Shown piece after piece: positions 55,752 to 64,000 of a stretch of DNA of 64,000 nt. The notes under the pieces are model-generated. The model was not told the origin of the DNA and searched no databases. It saw only the letters and a program-made list of their open reading frames with translations. The stretch lies in assembly GCA_007922195.1 (NCBI GenBank), contig ML682118.1, positions 1,916,393 through 1,980,392 on the forward strand. Direction: 5' to 3'. The first letter of the stretch is position 1. Every line of letters begins with the position of its first letter. A program made the translations under genes and the position numbers. This stretch comes from Podocnemis expansa. Taxonomy: Eukaryota; Chordata; Testudines; Podocnemididae.

Positions 55752-56929
55752 TATGAAATTATTTGATCTGAATAACCTTAAAATGCAGAATAGGCAAAAG
55801 CAGAGAATCAATAAATGACTTGGAGGGGTTTTAACACCACTGGAGAGAAATCTAGTCTGAAACTATACACAAAAAGAGAGAAAAGAAAAATGCTATATGA
55901 GATCTTTAGAGCAATGAAAATGGATTCTTAAAAAAAAACAACCTTACAATACTCCATTTTTTACAGCTTAATACATGTTTGAAGAAAGCATTTTCAGGAT
56001 GGACAGGGATAGAGAGCTCTCATTATACAAGAAAGAAAGAAGTTATAGTAATCCTAAGAATTCTGAATGAATCACATTTTTACCAACCTTATAGAATCAT
56101 TCTGAGAAACAATTCTGAGAAAGAATGTCCAGATAATGCCAGTTTGCAAAGGAATTCTGTTTCCCAAGCAAAAAGTTGCACAGAAAACATGAAAGGGACA
56201 AGAGACCACCTCAGGCTGTACAGGAAGATCACAAAGAATTGAAAGGAAAGAAAGAAAAAGTTAGTGGTTATATGCATAGTCTACCAGAAAGTATAGAAAA
56301 GTCTCCACAATCATGGATCACTGAGACATTGAAAATGAGCAAGGTTCATCCAATGCTCATTGCCTTTCTTCAGCAACCTATGTTTCACTGGAACACTTGA
56401 GTACCTTTGGAAGAGAGTGTCATTTATGAAAGCTAAATCAAAAGAGAAATCTTTTCAGAGGATCCCTTAGCTCCAGGGTTGTTTGTAGTAGTGACGCTGC
56501 TGCTGGCATGGATGCTTGTTGAAGTACGTGTTGTTCTCCCGAAAGACACAACCAGTTAACAATTTGTTAGACATGGGCAATGAGAAATTACACAGTCACA
56601 GAAAAGAGCTGCCTAGGTTGATGGTGTGTGGAAAACTTTGGTGAAGACATAAAACTGTGGGTTGGCTTGGCTGACTGTGTGTCAGCATTTGTAAAAAATG
56701 GCAAGACTGGTACAATCTGATGGCATACTAGTTATTGAATGAGCAATCCATGATGTCTCAGCCTGACCCCTACCAATAGCTGGGAAGCAGGGAGCTGTTA
56801 TAGCTATAGCATAAGAATGTTATGGAAATACAAAAGAGAAATGTCACAGAAATATAAGTACTGCAATAAAAATAAAATTCAAATGTAAGAATTTGATCTG
56901 ACCTATTAATAGTTGAGTGCTATGGAATC
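55752..56929. other. Intergenic, nothing recognised
   Basis: No supported gene or classified repeat. Confidence 0.45.
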
Positions 56930-57600
56930 CTCCAAGAGCTGTGCTCTGAAACCACTCAGGCACAGCCAGTCAGGACTCTGGAGCCTCAGAATCTGCCACC
57001 TTGGGTGTCCACACACCAGTACAGCCACCTCCTGTCTCTGGTCTTCCAGCAGTTCATTCTCCTGCTCTACCTGTGCTGTCCCCTGAGCCCTGCTGGGACT
57101 TTGGAGAGCTTCACTTGTTACCAGTGCACCCTGCCTTACAGTCAGAAGTGATTCACAGTCAGAATGGAAATCACAAGGGTTTATTAGTTCTCAAGATCAC
57201 AGCATAGAATGATTTTGTTAACAACTGAATTAGAAGTTACAGCAGTGATCACCTGGACAGACATTCTCAGATCTCCCTCTTGCCCAAGCTATCACGGTGG
57301 ACTGGTGTCTTTCCCACAAGCCACCCTCCCCAAGCCTTCCCCTTCTCTTTGCCCAGTCCTTTGTCTCCTTTCCAGACAAGGTGGTCACTCCTCCTGGACT
57401 CACCTGCCACAACTTGTTTTAGCTAATGGACCCAGCATGACAAAGAGGTTTGTGCAGCAGACATGTGGCCAGCGAAGGCCCTTCCACCCTTCACTCATCT
57501 CTACAATGGTTACAAACCCAGTCAAATCACCAAAACACATGAGTAGCATATGGGGACACAAGACTTAGGGAAAACCACCAAAGTTTCTCCACTTCATCAC
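56930..57600. repeat. Unclassified repeat-like segment (LTR-like, antisense)
   Basis: C-rich text with GGGTTTATTAG (an antisense polyadenylation-like AATAAACCC) near 57177 resembles in style the 1-kb insertion at 27205-28222. The open frames have no protein signature. Tentative. Confidence 0.25.
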
Positions 57601-57854
57601 AGAGTATGATGATAGGTGTACAGTACATTGTTGGAGTGATCACATGGACTCAAGAGGAGAAGATAAAAATGGACATCCAGGAAGTACAGTTATTGGCAAT
57701 TCATACAGTGTTGAATAACAATAAGGGTATGGACAGGATGTACATGATGTGATGAAGAAAAATCCTGATATTGATGGAGAGAGCAATTGATAATTAAGAA
57801 TATAATCTCAGAACATATGAATGGTCAAACAGAAGAGAAAGTTCCAAATGGGCA

Positions 57855-58080
57855 GCCATGTTAGTCTAGTTCAGTAAAACAAACAAGGAGACCTGTGGCA
57901 ATTAAAGACTAACAAATTTATCAATTGCATGAGCTTTCTTGGGAGAAAATCCCACTTGGTCAGACACTTTCAGCATCTTCAAAGCATCTGATAAGGTGGG
58001 GTTTTCTCCAACAATGCTCACGCAATAAATAAATTTGTTAGTCTTTAAGTGTCACAGGACTCCTTGTTTGTTTTACGGAA
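57855..58080. repeat. Palindromic SINE-like foldback element, copy 2
   Basis: The left arm in antisense has AGTTCAGTAAAACAAACAAG, AAAGACTAACAAATTTAT and GAGAAAATCCCACTTGGTC. The right arm mirrors it with TAAGGTGGGGTTTTCTCC, AAATTTGTTAGTCTTTAAGT and CAGGACTCCTTGTTTG. The centre is near 57980 with about 20 bp of unpaired text. Arms are more diverged than in copy 1. Confidence 0.8.
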
Positions 58081-59133
58081 TAAAAAAAAAATCACCATGA
58101 TAAAGCTGTGTCTGAGCTCAAGAAAGCATGAAAGAAAGGAGAAAGCAAAGTGTCAAAAAAAGACTTATATAGAAACCAGTGCATGGAGAGTGGTGGAGGC
58201 ATATCAAACCTACTGGTGATAGAAGATTAATGAAGTTATGAGCTGAACAATGAGACCTCAAAAGAGAGATAAAGCTTGATTAGGAGAGCACATGAACAGT
58301 CAATATTCCTTAATTCTCTCAGAAGTAAAATTGATCGGAGGGAAAAACAAACAAACAAACAAACCTTTCCCTAACTGCAACAATTTTGTAAAATGGGAAT
58401 GCTTGTCTTGGGCAACTGCTAGAGTCTAGCCGGGAGAGAACATAGGAACAGACACAGTAAAGTGGCCAGATGTCAGCGCTGGAGACTGCATGGCAAGTAA
58501 GGATTTGTACCAGCAATGCTTTATGCTTAACACCTAGCTGAAAGTACTCAAAGATTGAAGCGGCTAAGGTTTCGTGGCATCTCATAATTGTCACAGACCA
58601 AATGATTCAGTCAAAGATTCCAGATAACATCATAGAAATGAAGACAGTCAAGCTCATATTAACTTACGTTGTTCTCATAGCAGACAGAAAGAGATACAAA
58701 GGAAAGAGATACAAAGAGAGAAGACACCTAAGAAAAAGAACTCTGCCTAAAAGGGGAGCAATGATGGAAACTAGAACAAAGACAATCCCAGAAACTATTG
58801 AAGCACTTAGCGGGATCTGTAGGGGCAGAGCACATCAGGAGTCCATGACATCCCGGTCAGTGACTTCAATGCCCTTAATCTCTGTGAGAATGTGCAGGGA
58901 AGTCAAAGGAAAATGAATGAAACTGAACACCTAAAATGCAGGAACTGTGCAAAGCTTTAACAAAACTCTTGATTGCCCACCCCTACGGAATCTGTTCAGT
59001 GATGATTTACTTGTGACTCATGGGGTTACATTTAAGACAATAGCATTGTTTATTTTTTTAATGTAATAAGTTAGAGTGCTGTGAAAGCTGTTTTCTTTTT
59101 AAAAATATGCCTTATCTAGTACTGATTGACTTT

Positions 59134-59173
<40 letters not shown>

Positions 59174-60144
59174 ATGAATCTACCTAACAAACACTCTGTA
59201 GGCATGCTGGCATGACTTTAAAAAAAATAGAGTCTTAATGAAAGTTGATCGGACTATTGTGTTTAAAAGTCATCTAAGTGCCTTTGAATATTCGACCCAT
59301 CGGTCCTCTGACTGAGTGTCTTGCAAGTCCAAATATCAGACTGCTCATACATGAGACTCTTCTCTCGTAGAATTGAATGGCTTTTTTACATAGATGTTTT
59401 GTTCAGCATCAAACCAGTCTTGAATCATGTCTGCCAGGTGGAAACTAAATATTTTCCCTATTACCAGCTCATCAGACAAATACCCAAGCAAACAGATCTT
59501 GTGCCACAACCTGAATGTCCGCATTGGCACGTTCTGTGCAAAAAGAGTTCAGAAGTTAATCACTGGGTCTAGAGAATGTCTTTTCACCTACCTTGCCACC
59601 CTACACAGAGCACATATAGAAATTACTGTTAGCATGCCTTATCTAATAATATCTTTTGCCTCAATGTTGTCATAAGAGAGAGAGCAAAGAACTGGGTGAT
59701 TCAGCAGAGGTAACTGACTTTTCATGGCCAGAAGTTAATGGGACTCTGATATGAGACTCACCCATAGATCAGTGGAGAATCTGAGTCCTTTAAAGTAAAA
59801 GAATAAAAAGCAGTACAATAATGAATCAATTCACCTGCCGTTTGAAGATGCATCATAAATATGAGATCATTGTAACCTCTGATTTTCTCAGTCTACTCAC
59901 CTTCTTATGACTTTGGCCACTGAATCTATCTAAATGTGTCTGGAATTCAGCGTCTCAGGACATCCAAAAGGTCTCTGAATGTGAGCCTTGGAAGGTGTAC
60001 CTGGAGCAGTGAAACCACATGTGCCATGCTATCTGTGGGAGAGAAGCAAAGACCCTTTCCTCATCTGCTTCCAAGACTAAAAGCAGACTTCCTAATAGTT
60101 GCTTAAACACGGTTTTGTTCCCTCAGGATAAAATCCCTGAAGTT
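58081..60144. other. Intergenic, with (ATC)n
   Basis: (ATC)n microsatellite at 59132-59173. No gene or classified repeat seen in the rest. Confidence 0.45.
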
Positions 60145-60262
60145 ATCATATCATAGGGCTGGAAGGGACCTCATGAGATCATCAAGTCCAACCCCCTGGG
60201 AATTGAACCCAGGACCTTCTGCATGTTAAGCAGTGGTGTTAGCCACTACACTATTTCATGCT
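60145..60262 (-). repeat. tRNA-derived SINE with CR1 3' tail
   Basis: On the - strand a tRNA-like head has an A-box-like TAGTGTAGTGGCTAA and a B-box-like GGTTCAATTCC. The anticodon-loop position reads CTTAACATG, so the head most resembles tRNA-Val(AAC). It is followed directly by CR1 tail text (GGGGGTTGGACTTGATGATC). This fits a SINE mobilised by CR1. It is not a working tRNA gene because the acceptor stem does not close. Confidence 0.7.
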
Positions 60263-61900
60263 CTGTAATGAGCTACCACTTATGCTGGGCTGGGTCAGCC
60301 TTTATGCAGAGCTCCACAGTGAATAAGAATGAGAACAGCGAAACTTGGATTATCACAGGCTTTAGGTACCCATTGTCAACAAGTCAATGAAAAAGTCACG
60401 TATTTGGACTCATTCAAAACAACTAAGGACTAAATACTATACAGCAAATGATTTCATATCCCCTACGCTCCTTTGAAGCTCCAGCTATAACTTACTATTA
60501 CCAAAAAAAAGACAATATCATCATCTACATATAAAGTTCATTGACAATTAAACTTTGATAATAAATCTGGAATTAAGCTTCACTTTTAAATGGCTACTGG
60601 ATAGGGAATGGGAAGAGGGAGTAAAAACAATTTGTCTAATGTGAGTAAATAATAGGCATTGAGTAAAAGGGGGAGAGAGATTGTCAGTTTTTAGATTAGT
60701 AATATATTTGAGAAAAAAGGAAGCTTTATATAAGTCAGACATTCTTAATTTTCAAAGCAGATTCTGCTAAATTATTTCAGGCAGAAACTAGCTGGTCTAA
60801 GTTAAAAAGAAAATAGGAAGAAGAGGAGTTTCCCTGCTGCTTCTTTTCTTATAACTTTCATTTCTTGGTTATGTCACTCCTGTTGCATGTGGGAGACCCC
60901 AGTTCTCTTCCTCTGTCTAACTGCTGCATGACAGAGCTTTGAGTTGAGATCCCCCATCTCTGAAGAAAGTGCTTTAATTCTTGGTTTTCCTTTATTCTTG
61001 GGTAATGAAGTTGTTCCACATTGTATAATAATTCAAATAAATACTGAAAGGATCATGAACTTGAACTTTGGTTCTACCACTGAAGTCCCCTAAAATTAAG
61101 CTATAGTGTAATTTTATTCAAGCTTTCTCATCTAATGACTTCCCAGGATTTTGTGGGAAGTGTAATAGCTTAATAGGACAAGCTGAGAACACTCCACTCC
61201 ATTATCATTCTGTAGAGAGATGGTTAGGGCCTTCATCAGGGAAGTCAAAGTTTCAGTCCCTGCTTCATGTGAGAAAGAAGAAATATGTGAACCCAGATCT
61301 TCCAGAATATCAGTAAGTGACACTGGACTTATGGTTAGAAGAAGGGCCATGGGCTCTTCCTTTGGACACTTTTGTCAGAAAAGTCCTATTGACTTGGCTT
61401 TAAATCATAGAATCATAGAATCTTGTAGACCTCACTTTTCAGTTTAATTTTAGTGAAAATACAAAAGCTCACATAAATGGGCATACAGTGGCCAATTCAG
61501 CAAAACCTTTCCTTCTATGAACAAGCTGAACTGTAGAGATATGTAGATTTAGTCCAAACCCTAAGAGCATGAAGTATCACATATATAAAGAAGAAGACAT
61601 TTACAAAAACATCACAGATAAATGAAAAAGCCCATTCAGTGAAGAACTCCTTTCCTTCTTCCTATAGGGTTATCATATGGTGAGAAGTGAAAATTCCTCT
61701 GAAATTTTGGTTCTGGACACTGCCAGGAAAAGCTTACTGGATTATACATGGCCCTTTTGATGGATTCACTATGGTAATTTTAATGTTCCCATTACACAGA
61801 CAATGGTAAAACTGAGCGGTTTTCTTCAGCAGCATCCATGAACCACAAAGATCTCAAAATACTTTGTATGTATTAATTTGAATATATATGTGGACCTAAA
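60263..61900. other. Intergenic, with a CR1 tail scrap
   Basis: ATCATAGAATCATAGAATC at 61405-61423 is a minimal CR1-tail repeat. Nothing else supported. Confidence 0.45.
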
Positions 61901-62348
61901 GGCTATATCCACATGTACACCATTATTTTGAAATAACCCATTTTAAAATGAGTTATTTTGAAATAAAATCCTTATTTTGTAATAAGTTAATTCAAATTAA
62001 CAGTTTGTTAATTCAAATTAAGGGAAAGCCTGCTTTCGAAACAGCTGTTATTTCAAAATGGTTATTCGAAATAAGGCAGTTCGGACATGTTGTTTCAAAA
62101 CAGTTGTTTTGAAACAATACCCATTGTTTCAAAACAACGTGTCTGAATGCCGTTGTTTTGAAACAGCCGTTTTGAAACAACGGCTATTTCAATATCGAAG
62201 CAGGTTTAACAGTTTTGAAACAATGACCGTTGTTTCAGAACAATGGGTCCTGTTGTTTCAAAACAACAGTACACCATTTGGACATGAGAATTTTTATTTT
62301 GAAACAACCTCTGTTGTTTAGAAATTAGAACCCTCTGTGGACATACCC
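61901..62348. mobile_element. MITE, TTTCGAAA-word family
   Basis: It starts GGCTATATCCACATGTAC and ends CTGTGGACATACCC. It has no GC core. The body is TTATTTTGAAATAA and TTGTTTCAAAACAA words with an internal dyad near 62115. A-rich flanks make the target duplication unclear. Confidence 0.75.
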
Positions 62349-63523
62349 AAAAAGTCCATATAATACAATCAGCATTAGGATTAGTTGTATAAAATTTAGG
62401 ATTTTATAAGTATTTAGGCTTCTATTTGTCTGCTTAAGATGGTGTTCTCGTCCTGCTTTTGGTACTGCTTCCCTCCTGAAAACTCAGGTATTCAAGATAT
62501 ATATGGAAACAAAGAACAAAGATATAGTGTGTTACTCTTGCCTACACACAGCCAGATGGGTTTTATTACTGTGAGAAGAAATAAGAGATGTAGGTAAAAT
62601 GTTTCAAGATGTAGTAGGGGTTTGATATATGAATGCACAAGTGAGGGAAAGCTTTGACTCTTTTTGAAGGCAGCTGCTAGAGAAAGACCAAGCAACCAGA
62701 TAGCAGGAACACAGAGGATAAAGGCAGTTGTGAGAATGAAACACGAAAGGGACATAAATTGACAATGTCCAAAATGTAACCTTGGTTCCTCCACCTCTCA
62801 GGTGGTACAAAAGCTTCCATACTCAAGACCTTCCATCATGCAACACGGCCATAAACTAAAATGGGTGATACCATGGGAAAGGGGTCAGGAGAATACAGGT
62901 TTAATTAAGTCTGTCAAGGAGATGGAAAATAGGATAGAACTCTTTTGGCATATAGATTTATGGTTAAGGGAATAGGGAGATTTGCAAGCCTATGGAGCTA
63001 TGGTTAGGGGAGAGGGAAACTCTACTGGCAAATACAGATATAGTTATGGGAAAGGAAATCCAACTGATATAAAGAGCTATGGTTTTATGCTTGCTTTTTT
63101 TTTTTTTTAGGCCCAGTAAAACTACTGTATTTTTGTAGATTGGATTCTGGATTGCTGCTTTCACACAAACTGTGTCTGGGAATGTGGAGAGACTTGGCAG
63201 GTGAGCTTAAACATCTTTGTGCTATAATCAGATATATTTTGCTGGATAGGTAAGTAGCAGCCACGTCAGTCCACCTTGATAACATGCAGCCAGCTTCAGA
63301 CTCTCATAAGGGGAGCTGAGGGTTTTTGCAAGCTGGGGTAATGGATTTTTTAAACAACTGGATATGGAAGAATCAGGGCCTAAAACAGATACTAAGTCAA
63401 CCTAGGATGAGGTTGAAAAGGAGATGGGTTAGGTGGTAGGGGACCCCAAGAAAAGGAAGTATTGGAGAAAGGGAGGTGTTACATAGACTGTGTCCTGAGA
63501 TAGCATATTGAGTAAAATGGTTT
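62349..63523. other. Intergenic, nothing recognised
   Basis: No supported gene or classified repeat. Confidence 0.45.
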
Positions 63524-63605
63524 GTGTGGTATGTTTAGGATGGAAGCTCAAAGGATGTATATAACTATACAAATCAGTCGAGCTTCCATCTAAAACATAC
63601 CACAC
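63524..63605. other. Imperfect hairpin, 26-bp arms with 30-base loop
   Basis: GTGTGGTATGTTTAGGATGG... (63524-63549) pairs with ...CCATCTAAAACATACCACAC (63580-63605). The size is compatible with a pre-microRNA-like stem or a minute foldback element. Nothing else supports transcription. Confidence 0.4.
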
Positions 63606-64000
63606 GTTCCATTGTCTACAGCCAGGCCCTAGGATATAACTGCATTTGCTCTGATCCCTAAGACAAAGACAGACATCTGTAAAAGAATGGGAGGTAGGAA
63701 TGACTTAGAATGATCTGACACTAAGGAATCTGAATGAAGTTAGAAGAAGGATTAACATTTAATTGAATCTTTGGAATATTTTGTATTTATGAAGAAACCA
63801 GTGTGGAAAAGGCAGCAACTCCCACTCTCCTCTTAAAGCCAGGACAGGGGCTTAGGGAACCCATTTTCAGATGTTTTGGCCCAAGAAGCCACACTTCCTG
63901 ATCTAACTGACTATTCTTTTCTTGGTTTAGGATTTCCTTTCTTCCTAAATTGTTCTCTTTTCTTCTTTCTCCACCTTTACACTGCTTTTTCTTTCCTTCT
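63606..64000. other. Intergenic, pyrimidine-rich end
   Basis: The last 100 bases are CT-rich low complexity. Nothing else seen. Confidence 0.5.

Noticed and set aside
57001..57568. Possible exon or gene with P-rich frames
   Set aside because: No splice sites with phase-consistent partners and no protein signature; looks like an antisense LTR-like repeat.
58602..58916. 104-codon open frame
   Set aside because: K/R-rich low-complexity translation, no homologous pattern, no supporting splice or promoter features.
60195..60262. Functional tRNA-Val gene
   Set aside because: The acceptor stem does not close and the 3' side runs into a CR1 tail; better read as a SINE.

Overview
The window is nuclear DNA of a non-mammalian amniote, most likely a turtle, with a crocodilian as the alternative. 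The evidence is a near-full-length, little-decayed CR1 LINE, many CR1 3' tails ending in ATTCTATG-type repeats, tRNA-derived SINEs including one with a CR1 tail, very many PIF/Harbinger-like and hAT-like MITEs, and a class II olfactory receptor gene. No bacterial, CRISPR or operon structure is present. Three assembly gaps occur (3166-3565, 17071-17080, 46567-46576).

Host genes: the left edge carries the last three coding exons of a cytosolic phospholipase A2 (PLA2G4 family, gamma-like) on the + strand (1261-1415, 2498-2666, 4906-5078). Its probable 3' UTR is packed with three tandem inverted-repeat MITEs before an AATAAA at 6451. The only other convincing host gene is one intact 310-codon olfactory receptor on the - strand (51692-52624). 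The remaining non-repeat DNA looks intronic or intergenic.

Mobile DNA: a CR1 LINE lies on the - strand at 8397-12985, with an intact ORF1 (zinc-ribbon plus SGNH esterase) and an ORF2 (endonuclease plus RT) broken by one frameshift. Older CR1 pieces lie at 6985-7905, 22430-22660 and 25300-28450. A hAT-type element with a perfect 8-bp target duplication lies at 23459-24873.

The centrepiece is an endogenous retrovirus at 30270-46229, flanked by CCTG target duplications. It has long LTRs, a tRNA-Arg-type primer binding site, a gag without CCHC zinc knuckles, and a UAG stop between gag and pro-pol in the same frame. It also has pro-RT-RNaseH-integrase, two extra genes between pol and env, and an env with internally repeated SU domains. 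Both extra genes encode retropepsin-like folds with altered active sites, so the element carries three protease-like paralogues. Gag, pol and env are interrupted by stops and frameshifts, a CR1 is inserted in the first extra gene, and a MITE is inserted in the 3' LTR. The whole provirus sits inside an older DNA element (29182-47163) bounded by AAT duplications.

The second notable pattern concerns the MITEs. Several share one GC-rich core, but their AT-rich arms are iterations of different short palindromic words. The words change together at matching positions, and one element with matching target duplications has different words at its two ends.
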